Shown: positions 48,993-57,457, counted from the first letter of the stretch. The stretch is DNA of 64,000 bases from Nocardia vinacea (GCF_035920345.1 NZ_CP109149.1:2232001-2296000), one strand, 5' to 3'. Translations and numbers: made by a program. Notes: generated by a model from the letters alone, not told the origin.

Positions 48993-51806
48993 ATGCACCG
49001 AAACGGCGAGCGCCCGAAAGGGCTCAGTGTTTCCGCGCTGGCGGCGGTAGCGAACCCGTCGTACTCGCGAATCGACACATGGAATCTGCTCGACGACGCG
49101 TGCCGTCGGCTCGCCGATGTCAACCGTGCCGGGCTGGACACCACCCATGAAGCGGCCCGGGTGCGGCGCCTGCTCGATCGGCTCGGCGCCTACGAGCGGT
49201 ACTGGCTGTACCCAGGCGCGTCGAGACTGGCGGCATTTCGCGGATATCTCGCCGATCTCGCAACGGTGCAGCTCGCCGAGGATGTGTCGCTGGCCGTGCG
49301 CCTGCTCTCCGACTACGGCGACGGTGCAGCTGTGTTCGACGCATCCGCGCCGCTGGCCGATCAGGAACTCGTGGCGCGGGCCAAACAGCAGCAGTTCTTC
49401 ACCGTCCTACTCGGCGACGATTCTCCGCCCGAGGCTCCCGAGAGCCTCGCGGAGCACCTGCGCGCGCTTCGCGACCCGTCGGACAATCTGCAGTTCGAGC
49501 TGCTTGTCGTGTCGAGCATCGAGGATGCCATCACCGCCGTCGCGTTGAACGGCGAGATTCAGGCGGCGGTCATCCGGCATGACCTGCCGCTTCGTTCACA
49601 CGACCGGGTGCCGTTGATGACCACATTGCTCGGCGTCAACGACGACGTGGTCGTGACCGACCGCACCCAGAACTGGGTCGAATGTGGCGAGTGGATCAGG
49701 CAGCTGCGGCCTCATATCGATCTGTACCTACTCACCGACGAATCGATCGCCGCGGAGACCGAAGACGAGCCGAACGTCTACGACCGCACGTTCTATCGGC
49801 TCAACGATGTCACCGATCTGTACAGCACGGTGCTCGCCGGCTTCCGGAGCCGGTTCGCCACACCGTTTTTCGACGCCCTGCGCGTCTATGCGGCCGCGCC
49901 GGTCGGCCAATTCCACGCCCTTCCCGTCGCGCGCGGCGCCAGCATCTTCAACTCCAAATCGCTGCACGACATGGGCGAATTCTATGGCCGCAACATTTTC
50001 ATGGCCGAGACGTCGTCCACCTCCGGCGGACTGGACTCGCTGCTGGACCCACACGGCACGATCAGGGCGGCGATGGACAAAGCCGCGAAGACATGGTGTG
50101 CCGATCAGACGTACTTCGTCACCAACGGAACATCCACCGCGAACAAGATCGTTGTGCAGGCCCTGACCCGGCCGGGCGACATCGTTCTGATCGACCGCAA
50201 TTGCCATAAATCGCACCACTACGGCCTGGTGCTCGCCGGGGCGTACCCGATGTACCTGGACGCCTACCCGCTCGAGCCGTTCGCGATCTATGGTGCCGTG
50301 TCCCTGCACACGATCAAGAAGGCCCTGCTGGACCTCGAGGCGGCCGGGCAACTGGACCGAGTGCGCATGCTGCTGCTCACCAACTGCACTTTCGATGGCA
50401 TCGTCTACAACCCCCGGCGCGTAATGGAGGAGGTCCTGGCGATCAAGCCGGACATTTGCTTCCTGTGGGACGAGGCGTGGTACGCGTTCGCCACCGCGGT
50501 GCCGTGGGCCCGGCAGCGGACCGCGATGGTTGCCGCCGAACAACTCGAATCGATGTTGTCCGCGCCCGGGTACGCCGAGGAATATCGCGCGTGGCGTGCG
50601 TCGATGCAGGGAGTCCACCGCGCCGAGTGGACCAACCACCGGCTACTTCCCGACCCCGAACGCGCGCGGGTACGCGTGTATGCGACGCATTCCACTCACA
50701 AGTCGCTATCGGCGCTTCGGCAGGCGTCGATGATCCATGTCCACGACCAGGATTTCAAAGCTCTCACCCGTGAGGCGTTCGGTGAGGCGTTTTTGACCCA
50801 CACCTCGACATCCCCGAACCAGCAACTCCTCGCATCCTTGGACTTGGCGCGTCGCCAGGTCGACATCGAAGGCTTCCAGCTGGTCCGGAACGTCTACGAC
50901 ATGGCGCTGGTCTTCCGGCACCGCGTCCGCAAAGACCGGCTGATCGGCAAGTGGTTCCGCATCCTCGATGAGGACGACCTGGTGCCCGATGAGTTCCGGC
51001 CCTCCGAAGTCAGCTCGTACCGACAGGTCAGGCAGGGTGGCTTGGCGGAGTGGAACGAGGCGTGGCGGTCCGATCAGTTCGTGCTCGACCCGACTCGGGT
51101 CACCCTGTTCATCGGCAAGACCGGCATGAACGGGTTCGAGTTCCGCGAGAAGGTCCTGATGGACCGGTTCGGTATCCAGATCAACAAGACCTCGATCAAC
51201 AGTGTGTTGTTGATCTTCACGATCGGCGTCACCTGGTCGAGCGTGCACTACCTGCTCGACGTGCTGCGTCGAGTGGCTACCGATTTCGAGCGCAGCCGGC
51301 GCGCGGCCGGTAAGGCCGATCGCGCCCTGCAACAGCGCCGAATCGACGAGATGACGAAGGATCTGCCGGCGCTGCCCGACTTCAGTGAGTTCGACAGCGT
51401 GTTTCGTCCCGACGGTGCCCGCTCGTTCGGCGACATGCGATCGGCCTTCTACGCCGGGTATGAGGATTCCGACCGCGAACACATCCTGCTCGGCGACGCC
51501 GGGCGACGGATCGCCAAGGGGAAGACCCTGGTGTCCACCACCTTCGTCGTCCCCTACCCGCCCGGCTTCCCGGTGCTGGTACCGGGTCAGGTGGTCTCGA
51601 CCGAGATCCTGTATTTCCTGGCCGAGCTCGACGTCAAGGAAATTCATGGATACAACCCCGACCTCGGGTTGTCGGTCTTCACCGAGGCCGCGCTCGCACG
51701 GCTGGCCGCGACTCGGCACGCAATTGCCACGGCGGCCGGCGATGCGCCGCAGGCAGCGACGGCGCTGGAGTCAGCTCACGCGGTGGATCGGATGCAGTCG
51801 CGATAG
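48993..51806 (+). CDS. Large PLP-dependent Orn/Lys/Arg decarboxylase-like protein
   Basis: 937 residues. An N-terminal receiver-like wing domain (about 55-265), then the fold-type I PLP core: STSGGLDSLLDPHGTI, YFVTNGTSTANKIVVQAL, DRNCHKSHHYGLVLAGA, FLWDEAWYAFA and the PLP Lys570 in ATHSTHKSLSALRQASMIH. A C-terminal domain follows to about 910. The type is that of bacterial arginine/lysine/ornithine decarboxylases but longer than usual (700-760). It makes polyamine precursors or consumes acid; no antiporter gene is near. The last 11 codons lie on antisense of an antitoxin scrap, so the natural C-terminus may have been replaced. Confidence 0.88.
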   Translation: MHRNGERPKGLSVSALAAVANPSYSRIDTWNLLDDACRRLADVNRAGLDTTHEAARVRRLLDRLGAYERYWLYPGASRLAAFRGYLADLATVQLAEDVSLAVRLLSDYGDGAAVFDASAPLADQELVARAKQQQFFTVLLGDDSPPEAPESLAEHLRALRDPSDNLQFELLVVSSIEDAITAVALNGEIQAAVIRHDLPLRSHDRVPLMTTLLGVNDDVVVTDRTQNWVECGEWIRQLRPHIDLYLLTDESIAAETEDEPNVYDRTFYRLNDVTDLYSTVLAGFRSRFATPFFDALRVYAAAPVGQFHALPVARGASIFNSKSLHDMGEFYGRNIFMAETSSTSGGLDSLLDPHGTIRAAMDKAAKTWCADQTYFVTNGTSTANKIVVQALTRPGDIVLIDRNCHKSHHYGLVLAGAYPMYLDAYPLEPFAIYGAVSLHTIKKALLDLEAAGQLDRVRMLLLTNCTFDGIVYNPRRVMEEVLAIKPDICFLWDEAWYAFATAVPWARQRTAMVAAEQLESMLSAPGYAEEYRAWRASMQGVHRAEWTNHRLLPDPERARVRVYATHSTHKSLSALRQASMIHVHDQDFKALTREAFGEAFLTHTSTSPNQQLLASLDLARRQVDIEGFQLVRNVYDMALVFRHRVRKDRLIGKWFRILDEDDLVPDEFRPSEVSSYRQVRQGGLAEWNEAWRSDQFVLDPTRVTLFIGKTGMNGFEFREKVLMDRFGIQINKTSINSVLLIFTIGVTWSSVHYLLDVLRRVATDFERSRRAAGKADRALQQRRIDEMTKDLPALPDFSEFDSVFRPDGARSFGDMRSAFYAGYEDSDREHILLGDAGRRIAKGKTLVSTTFVVPYPPGFPVLVPGQVVSTEILYFLAELDVKEIHGYNPDLGLSVFTEAALARLAATRHAIATAAGDAPQAATALESAHAVDRMQSR

Positions 51807-51841
51807 CGCGCACGGCATCGGCGCGCGAGCTGAGCTGGTCA
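51771..51841 (-). pseudogene. Ribbon-helix-helix antitoxin 3' scrap
   Basis: On minus this stretch matches the end of the antitoxin gene at 61198-61527 almost base for base: GGTGACCAGCTCA..TCGCGCGCCGATGCC, and on to the stop TGA. The frame has lost one base after CGCGC, so it is broken. Intact form ends ISRADAVRALSRLHPIHRAS. The plus-strand decarboxylase uses its antisense for its last residues and stop. Confidence 0.8.
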
Positions 51842-51873
51842 CCGTGGATAGCGAGAATCCGGCGACGATCGCA

Positions 51874-52641
51874 TCACCAGTTGTCGGGGTCGCCGCCGCG
51901 GAGACGTTTCACGGCCAGGTCGATCCAGGTTTCGAAGTAATTGGTGAGATCGCCGGTGGTGGCGGGCCGGACGGTGATGTGTTCGCGGGTTTGCTGCTGA
52001 ACGTAACGGCCATCGCCTTCGGTATCGAACCATCCGAGGGCGTACCAGGGTGCCGGGCGGCTGTGCAGGTATCCGGCGAGCAGGCCCGCGACGCCCGCGC
52101 CGGAGCGATGCTGAGTCAGACGATCGAAACGTTCCAGCGGACTATTGCGGCCATGGCCGTGGCCGTTGTTGCTGGAACGCAGGTCCTCGACATGGAAGGT
52201 TTCCGGTTTGGCGCTGCCCGGAGGAACCGAGGGCAGGATGGCGGCCAAGCGTGCCGCCAGTTGTTCGGTGCGAAACAGTCGACAGCGGATAGGGCTGTCG
52301 ACACCGCCCGCGGCGGTCTGGGTCAGCATCACCGCGTGATATGGAGTCCGGGCACCGAGAACGCGGTATTCGCGGGGTTCGCCCTTGCCGAGAACCGTTG
52401 ATTCACCGGCGATTTCGATGCGCAGCTCAGAGGTGGTGAGGGTGTGCAGGGCGAGGTTGATCTGCTCGGTTTCCTCGACACCGTAGCGGGCGCGCACGGC
52501 GGCCTGATGCGCGGCGACCTCGTCGTTGGTGGCCAAACGGCTGACATAGCGCAGCGGGTGCGGGAACCGGTCGTTCGCCTCGCTGTACCAGAGCGCCGCG
52601 AAATCGTCCGGTTCCCAACTCCATTCGGCCATCGTGGTCAT
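51874..52641 (-). CDS. EspG-family ESX secretion-associated chaperone
   Basis: 255 residues. MAEWSWEPDDFAALWYSEANDRFPHPLRYVSR, a pattern typical of EspG proteins, then LTTSELRIEIAGESTVLG and a C-terminal half with YFETWIDLAVKRL. EspG binds PE-PPE heterodimers in the cytosol and delivers them to the ESX (type VII) secretion machine. Start chosen at ATG 52641 (52632 equally possible) because the family begins there. The gene follows the PPE-like gene on the same strand, 115 bases downstream, so they are probably co-transcribed. Confidence 0.82.
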   Translation of the reverse strand: MTTMAEWSWEPDDFAALWYSEANDRFPHPLRYVSRLATNDEVAAHQAAVRARYGVEETEQINLALHTLTTSELRIEIAGESTVLGKGEPREYRVLGARTPYHAVMLTQTAAGGVDSPIRCRLFRTEQLAARLAAILPSVPPGSAKPETFHVEDLRSSNNGHGHGRNSPLERFDRLTQHRSGAGVAGLLAGYLHSRPAPWYALGWFDTEGDGRYVQQQTREHITVRPATTGDLTNYFETWIDLAVKRLRGGDPDNW

Positions 52642-52756
52642 CCAATCGACATCATGCGGCGGACTCGGCGCCGCCCGGGTTCGGCGTAAGTACCTCGGGA
52701 CAGGCAGCGAGTCAACGAAATTCAGGTAAGAAATGCTTCGGACCAGCGGCCGGGGA

Positions 52757-53923
52757 TCAGCTCGGCGTCGATCCGGGTTCGGCGTGGTCACCGCCGATCA
52801 CGCCGCCGGGAACAGTTTTCGGGTCGGGCCCGAGCAGCTCTTCGGTGTTCTCCATGTTCCGAAGCCACTCGGGGAGCTGATGAGACTCGTCGTCGCCCTT
52901 GGATTGGCCACGGCCACCGCCCATTCCACCCATGCCCGACATGCCCGAGGTGCCGGTGCTGGTGGTCGCCGCACGTACCGCGTTGGCTGTCGTACCGGCG
53001 GCGGTCGGTGTACCGGGCACGCTGCTGCCGGGCTTGCCCGAGGTCGTGCCGGAGGTGCCACCCAGCCCGCTGCTCGTGCTGCCGGTGCCGCCCGGATAGC
53101 TGCTCGGCGTCGTCGAAGTGCTCGTCGTAGGGGCCACTGAACTCGGTTGGGTAGCCGAGGTGCTCGACGGGGTCTGCGACGAGGAATCGGTACTCGTGGG
53201 AGTGGTCGACGACGGATCCTGCGAATTGTTCGTCGGATCGGTGGTGGGCTGCGAACTTTCGTTCTGATCGCCTTTGCCCTGGTCGCCGGACCCGGACGTC
53301 GGGTTACCGCCACCGTTTCCACTTGTCCCGGGGGTGTAGCCGTCGTTCTTGGTTTCTGGTGGCTTGTACAACGGATCGGTTGGGCTGTTCGGCACCGGAA
53401 GCACCGGAATCTGCTTATCCGCCGAAACAAATGTATCGACGTAATGACTGCGCATGGCTTCCCGTGCGGAACTTTCGCAATCGTTGCGCACCGCAGCGGA
53501 ATTGGGGCCGTGGTAGATACCCAGGTTCCAGCTCTTCGGGTTGTACCAGGATCCCCCGTCCGGCGGCTTATCGACGGCGTTCTGAGTATCGTTGACGCCC
53601 TTGGCCGCTGCCGACACCCGGTCGGCGAGATTCTGCAGCGGTGTTGTCAGGTCCAATGCGGCCTTGGCGTATTTGCTGATCGCGTCTCGCGAACTATTCG
53701 CGGCAGTACCGTCCCAGGCCGCCGAGCTCGAATGATTGATCCGGTTGGCGAAAAGTTCTGCAGCCGAAGCCCAGCGGGCGGCGATTTGGGCATACTCACC
53801 GGAGCCGTTGTGCGCCTCGGTCGTATTCAGCGGGGTGAACGCGTTGTAGATCTTCCAATGATTCCAGCTATCAACATGTTCACCGCCACTGGAAATCTTC
53901 GACGGCTCGTTCGAATCGCTCAT
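52757..53923 (-). CDS. PPE-like ESX substrate with Ser/Thr-rich tail
   Basis: 388 residues. N-terminal helical domain (1-155) with SWNHWKIYNAFTPLNTTEAHNGSGEYAQIAARWASAAELFANRINHSSSAAWDGTAA, a helix-turn-helix hairpin with a WDG turn as in WXG100/PPE proteins, followed by a long low-complexity Ser/Thr/Gly/Pro tail (200-345) and a short acidic end. No signal peptide, as for type VII substrates. Its start overlaps the stop of the upstream gene (53920-53923). Pairs with EspG downstream. Confidence 0.75.
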   Translation of the reverse strand: MSDSNEPSKISSGGEHVDSWNHWKIYNAFTPLNTTEAHNGSGEYAQIAARWASAAELFANRINHSSSAAWDGTAANSSRDAISKYAKAALDLTTPLQNLADRVSAAAKGVNDTQNAVDKPPDGGSWYNPKSWNLGIYHGPNSAAVRNDCESSAREAMRSHYVDTFVSADKQIPVLPVPNSPTDPLYKPPETKNDGYTPGTSGNGGGNPTSGSGDQGKGDQNESSQPTTDPTNNSQDPSSTTPTSTDSSSQTPSSTSATQPSSVAPTTSTSTTPSSYPGGTGSTSSGLGGTSGTTSGKPGSSVPGTPTAAGTTANAVRAATTSTGTSGMSGMGGMGGGRGQSKGDDESHQLPEWLRNMENTEELLGPDPKTVPGGVIGGDHAEPGSTPS

Positions 53924-54441
53924 TTCGACGCACCGACGGCCGGCGGCGTTGTCACGCCCAGTTGGGTCGGGGTGCCGATCTGGCTCGTTTCTACATTGGC
54001 CTTCAACTCGTTGTAGCGAGCGGCGAATTCTTGATCCTGCTCGACGTATTTCTGAGCGATTGCTCGGTGCAGGTTTTGGATGTCGTCGACGATCTGGTAG
54101 TGCTGCTGGAGGATGTCGAAGACGTTGTTGTCCGAGTCGGTGGCTGGATTGACGATCTTGGCCTTGCCGCGAAAGCGAGCCACCAGTGTGCTGGCCGAGG
54201 TCATGCCGTCCGTCGCCTCGCCGAGGCCCCAGTTCTTTCGGTCGGAGATCCTGTGTGCGATCGTCTGAAGAGCCTGTATCTCGTCCTTGAAAGCCTGGCA
54301 GTCGCGTTCGATATATACGAACTCGTCGGCGTTTACGCGCACTTCGTTGCTGAAACTGACGGTCAGCTTGCCGTCCTGAGCGTCCTTGATCGCGTTGGCC
54401 AGCGGCCCCGCAGATGACGGTGTCGTGGATTCGCCGCTCAC
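53920..54441 (-). CDS. ESX-linked helical protein, unrecognised
   Basis: 173 residues from GTG 54441 (GGGGAGG ten bases upstream; TTG 54495 would give 191). All-helical: LTVSFSNEVRVNADEFVYIERDCQAFKDEIQALQTIAHRISDRKNWGLGE and VFDILQQHYQIVDDIQNLHRAIAQKYVEQDQEFAARYNELKANVE. A hairpin of long helices with a WGLGE turn; it could be the PE-like or WXG partner of the PPE-like product, with which it overlaps by four bases. Confidence 0.65.
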   Translation of the reverse strand: MSGESTTPSSAGPLANAIKDAQDGKLTVSFSNEVRVNADEFVYIERDCQAFKDEIQALQTIAHRISDRKNWGLGEATDGMTSASTLVARFRGKAKIVNPATDSDNNVFDILQQHYQIVDDIQNLHRAIAQKYVEQDQEFAARYNELKANVETSQIGTPTQLGVTTPPAVGASK

Positions 54442-54497
54442 GATTCGTGTTCCTCCCCAGGGGTTTCCGGCCGGGATAGACCGGAGGTCGTTCAAGT

Positions 54498-55076
54498 CTA
54501 GAGGGTGTCAGGTATCGCTGGAATGATCTGGGTTGCGAGGCGCTTGGCGATCTCGCAAGAGTGCTGATTCCCAGACTTTCGACGTGACCTAGGGTTATCG
54601 ATACTGACCTCCAGGCTGCCGCCCCTCATCTCAACAATCAGGATGCAGTGCTCATGCTGGTCCGTCTGATCATCGCTTGGGCGATAGGTAAGCGCCGCCC
54701 GCCCACCGACGTTGAGATCCTCGGTGACAGTGAACTGGCTGTTTGCATGCACCATCGCCAGGGTGATGGTGGTGGTGTCGATAGTCCCTGAGTAGCCGTC
54801 GGACTGAACCCAGATGCAGCCGCGCCACTTGATTCCCCCGGGCCTATCTGTGTTGTCAGCCCCCTTGTTCTTCAGTTCCTCCGACTGGATGAGAGACTGC
54901 GGAAGATCCTTACACGCGTCAAACCCGGCTGGCACATCTGCGGCGATGGTCGGCGTCGCCGACGCGCTGTTTGTGTTGCTGCCCTTCGACTCCCCACCGG
55001 AGTTGCACGCAGAAACCAGGACGACCACCCCCGCACCGAGAACCACACCCCGGACCAAACCACTCCAGCTGGCCAT
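54498..55076 (-). CDS. DUF3558 lipoprotein
   Basis: 192 residues. Signal peptide with lipobox LVSAC, low-complexity linker, then the DUF3558 fold: FDACKDLPQSLIQSEELKNKGADNTD, GIKWRGCIWVQSDGYSGTIDTTTITLA, and CEIAKRLATQIIPAIP. DUF3558 lipoproteins are frequent in Nocardia and other mycolic-acid genera near ESX genes. Start ATG 55076 follows GAGAGGA. Anchored at the membrane. Confidence 0.85.
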   Translation of the reverse strand: MASWSGLVRGVVLGAGVVVLVSACNSGGESKGSNTNSASATPTIAADVPAGFDACKDLPQSLIQSEELKNKGADNTDRPGGIKWRGCIWVQSDGYSGTIDTTTITLAMVHANSQFTVTEDLNVGGRAALTYRPSDDQTDQHEHCILIVEMRGGSLEVSIDNPRSRRKSGNQHSCEIAKRLATQIIPAIPDTL

Positions 55077-55225
55077 CTCGTCCTCTCGCACCGGTGCCAT
55101 CCCAGACCTGGGGCCGGACCGGCTTCCCCGCCCCCTGCAAGCTCGTCTAGACCGTACCGGCCAGGTCACCAGCTCGCAAAGCGTTCATCTCGCGGCTGCC
55201 ATCCCGGACGAACACTGAATCCAAA

Positions 55226-55256
55226 GAACCCCAGATACCGAAAGTAGCTGGGGTTC
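55226..55256. terminator. Hairpin in the gap between DUF3558 and DUF397 genes
   Basis: GAACCCCAG (55226-55234), 13-base loop, CTGGGGTTC (55248-55256). It sits 26 bases after the stop of the minus-strand DUF397 gene. Confidence 0.65.
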
Positions 55257-55281
55257 CTATGAATTCACCTTCACACGCCGC

Positions 55282-55488
55282 TCAGGACAGCTCGAACTCG
55301 CCGCCCTGCACACCCGCAGTGAACGCATCCCACTCGGCGGGACTGAACACAAGAGCCGGGCCCGTGGGGTTCTTCGAGTCCCGTACCCCGACTGTGCCCC
55401 CGTCGAGGTGTGCAACCTCCACGCAGTCTTTCGTCGAGCTGCTGCGGCTGCTCTTGTACCACTTCGCCCCGGACAGATCGACACTCAC
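55282..55488 (-). CDS. DUF397 protein
   Basis: 68 residues: WYKSSRSSSTKDCVEVAHLDGGTVGVRDSKNPTGPALVFSPAEWDAFTAGVQGGEFEL, a perfect DUF397 domain. Together with an upstream XRE/DUF5753 gene it forms the usual actinomycete pair, of which bldB/whiJ members affect development. In some studies such pairs act like a toxin-antitoxin set. Overlaps the upstream gene by four bases. Confidence 0.95.
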   Translation of the reverse strand: MSVDLSGAKWYKSSRSSSTKDCVEVAHLDGGTVGVRDSKNPTGPALVFSPAEWDAFTAGVQGGEFELS

Positions 55489-56375
55489 GCTCTGTGCTCC
55501 TTCGCCACAGCCAGGATCTTTCGCCTGGACTTGCTCTCATCCAACGCTACACGTCCGATCTCGGCGAGCGCAGTCCGATAAGGTTCCACGTCCGCCTCAC
55601 GTTCCAGGTACAGGTCACCCCTGTATTCCTCTACGTAGACGATCGGTGGTTCCGTGAGCTTGGACTGCGGCAAGGGCGGAAACTCCATGAGCGAGCACGA
55701 TCCGACGAGCACACCGAGATGGTTGCGGGCGTTGAACGGGACAACTCGTATCGAAACGTTCGGCAGGGAACCAACTTCGGCCAGGTGCCGTAGCTGTTCA
55801 CTCATCACCGCTGGACCGCCCATTTCCTCGCGCAGCACAGCTTCCGAGAGCAATATCCCGACAGCGAACCCTGGATCCTCCAAGCGTCTCTGCCTGCGTA
55901 TTGCCCATTCAATTCGCTTCTCTATCAGCTCAGAAGGCAGGTCGGGAGACTCGATCCACGCAATCGCACGGCGATAGTCCGGGGTCTGGAGCAGACCTGG
56001 AAGTACGGCCAACTTCCACGCCGTCAGCCGACTGGCAGCCTCCTCCAAAGCCAGGTAATGGTCGAAGTCCCCGGTGATCTGATCGGCATACGAACGCCAC
56101 CAGCCCCCACCGCGCTCCCGTGCGGCCCGCACCTCCTGCACCAGCCCCAACAAGATTCGTCGTTCGTCGTCGTTGGCCGCGTAGGCGTCGCAGAGGGCGT
56201 TGACCTGAAAGCTGGTGATCCGGGTCGATCGCCCTTCCTCGATGCGGCCGATCGACTGCGGGGAGGTTTCGGCCAGCCTGGCCGCCTCGGCTTGATACAT
56301 GCCCTTGACCGTTCGCAATCGGCGCAGTTCACGGCCGAGGGCACGACGCGCGAGGGTACTGCCGGTAACGCTCAT
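55485..56375 (-). CDS. XRE-family regulator with DUF5753 domain
   Basis: 296 residues. An N-terminal HTH (about 10-65, ALGRELRRLRTVKGMYQAEAARLAETSPQSIGRIEEG) and the C-terminal DUF5753 part (about 95-290: YLALEEAASRLTAWKLAVLPGLLQTPDYRRAI, QRRLEDPGFAVGILLSEAVLREEMGGP, VLVGSCSLMEFP). Probably controls the tiny genes transcribed away from it to the right, and its own operon with DUF397. Confidence 0.93.
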   Translation of the reverse strand: MSVTGSTLARRALGRELRRLRTVKGMYQAEAARLAETSPQSIGRIEEGRSTRITSFQVNALCDAYAANDDERRILLGLVQEVRAARERGGGWWRSYADQITGDFDHYLALEEAASRLTAWKLAVLPGLLQTPDYRRAIAWIESPDLPSELIEKRIEWAIRRQRRLEDPGFAVGILLSEAVLREEMGGPAVMSEQLRHLAEVGSLPNVSIRVVPFNARNHLGVLVGSCSLMEFPPLPQSKLTEPPIVYVEEYRGDLYLEREADVEPYRTALAEIGRVALDESKSRRKILAVAKEHRA

Positions 56376-56501
56376 ATCGTTAGCCTCACTATGTAGTGAC
56401 CGGACTTTTGGAAGCCGTCAGCAGGTGGCGCTCACGTGGCGGTATCCGCGGAGAAAGTTTGGCGATAATACGATGGAAGCGGGCGATTGAGGATGCCGTT
56501 T

Positions 56502-56554
56502 CCCGAAAGTCGGGTGTGTACTTGCATCACCCCGGTAGCCGGGAAGTACCCACC
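56502..56554 (+). promoter_or_regulatory. Two hairpins in the leader of the small-gene train
   Basis: CCCGA-aag-TCGGG at 56502-56514, overlapping a longer one at 56513-56554: GGTG-t-GTACTT pairs with AAGTAC-c-CACC, with an inner stem CCCGG-tag-CCGGG (56531-56543). A GATAAT box at 56464-56469 could start transcription upstream of both. May be a regulatory RNA or repressor site. Confidence 0.5.
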
Positions 56555-56642
56555 GCCTAAGCGAATCGTTTTGTATCCCAGGCGGTTTCGGCCTCGGCTA
56601 CCGGGCATTCCAGACACTCACACCCACGTTCGGAGTATCCGC

Positions 56643-56828
56643 ATGCACGGCCTGCCGGTGACGAACCACAGCGAATTACCCGTGATGACAATCGAATACG
56701 CGCATCTAATCATGCAGAGCCACTTGGACTGCCAGGCGTCGATCTGCCCGGTCAAGGCGCAGGCGAAGAAGCGGCTCATCGAGGCCGGTCGGCTCGTCCC
56801 GGCCGATGTCCCGCACCTGGGGTTCTGA
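56643..56828 (+). CDS. Small Cys protein A
   Basis: 61 residues, unrecognised. The C-terminal half has QSHLDCQASICPVKAQAKKRLIEAGRLVPAD. Shares with the next gene product the pattern DCx(4)Cx(8)RLIExG, so the two are distant paralogues. The two Cys might bind a metal. GGAG precedes ATG 56643. First of four or five genes in one direction, spaced by few bases, that lead away from the XRE gene. Confidence 0.6.
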   Translation: MHGLPVTNHSELPVMTIEYAHLIMQSHLDCQASICPVKAQAKKRLIEAGRLVPADVPHLGF

Positions 56829-56829
56829 T

Positions 56830-57042
56830 ATGGCCACCGATCCCGTTCAGCACCAGTATCCGAACCATGCACTGTCACCGGTCCAGATGCATCGGGAGAT
56901 CGCCCGCGACCTACACGCCGACTGCACGGTGCCGACGTGTGAGATGTTGCGCGGCTGTTGGACTCGCCTGATCGAGACAGGACATCCACACCCCACCGAT
57001 TCGCCCGCCGACTGCCCCGCATGCGCCAGATCGTCTGCCTGA
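56830..57042 (+). CDS. Small Cys protein B
   Basis: 70 residues: SPVQMHREIARDLHADCTVPTCEMLRGCWTRLIETGHPHP and then SPADCPACARSS with a CxxC. Paralogue of the previous gene by DCx(4)Cx(8)RLIE(A/T)G. Five Cys in all plus His suggest a metal site. It lies one base after the previous stop. Unknown role. Confidence 0.6.
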   Translation: MATDPVQHQYPNHALSPVQMHREIARDLHADCTVPTCEMLRGCWTRLIETGHPHPTDSPADCPACARSSA

Positions 57043-57080
57043 CAACAGATCTCCAATACCGAACAACCAAGGGGTGCCCA

Positions 57081-57209
57081 ATGCTCGCTCAGATCACCGC
57101 TCTGATCGTCCTGCTCACCACCCTCCCATACGGAATGTGGCTGGTCTGTAGCGTGGGGAAACTTCACGCCGATCTGGGCGCGGAGAACACCGGCCAGGCG
57201 GGTCGATGA
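57081..57209 (+). CDS. Small membrane peptide
   Basis: 42 residues with one membrane helix, MLAQITALIVLLTTLPYGMWLVCSVGKL, and a short polar tail HADLGAENTGQAGR. AAGGGG lies before the ATG. Its stop overlaps the next ATG (ATGA). Tiny one-helix proteins of this kind occur near XRE/DUF397 pairs. No function can be given. Confidence 0.55.
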   Translation: MLAQITALIVLLTTLPYGMWLVCSVGKLHADLGAENTGQAGR

Positions 57210-57457
57210 CCGCCAGAAGGCCGAACCGCCGTCAATCGCGGACCCCGGACCGCAATCCAGCACTGCCACAACGTGATCCGTTCGTCGGGCCTCCCGCTAT
57301 CTACAGCGGTGCACCAGCCGATGTGGTCGAGCGGTTCGCGGACGCGGTCCGCGAATGGGCGAATCAGCCTGTGCCCGCGGTGTCGTCCCGGTGTCGGGCT
57401 GTCGAGTCCCCCGGCACCGGGCGTCCCAACAAGGAGGGGCGTGATGCGTCGAGATAG
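57206..57457 (+). CDS. Small basic protein, unrecognised
   Basis: 83 residues: polar basic N-terminus (TARRPNRRQSRTPDR) and a helical end (ADVVERFADAVREWANQ). Its ATG overlaps the stop of the membrane peptide. It ends 14 bases into the next gene, so the two are coupled. Possibly a partner of the surrounding genes. Confidence 0.5.
   Translation: MTARRPNRRQSRTPDRNPALPQRDPFVGPPAIYSGAPADVVERFADAVREWANQPVPAVSSRCRAVESPGTGRPNKEGRDASR

Noticed and set aside
51385..52401. 338-codon open frame on plus
   Set aside because: Overlaps the decarboxylase end and antisense of EspG; no domain.
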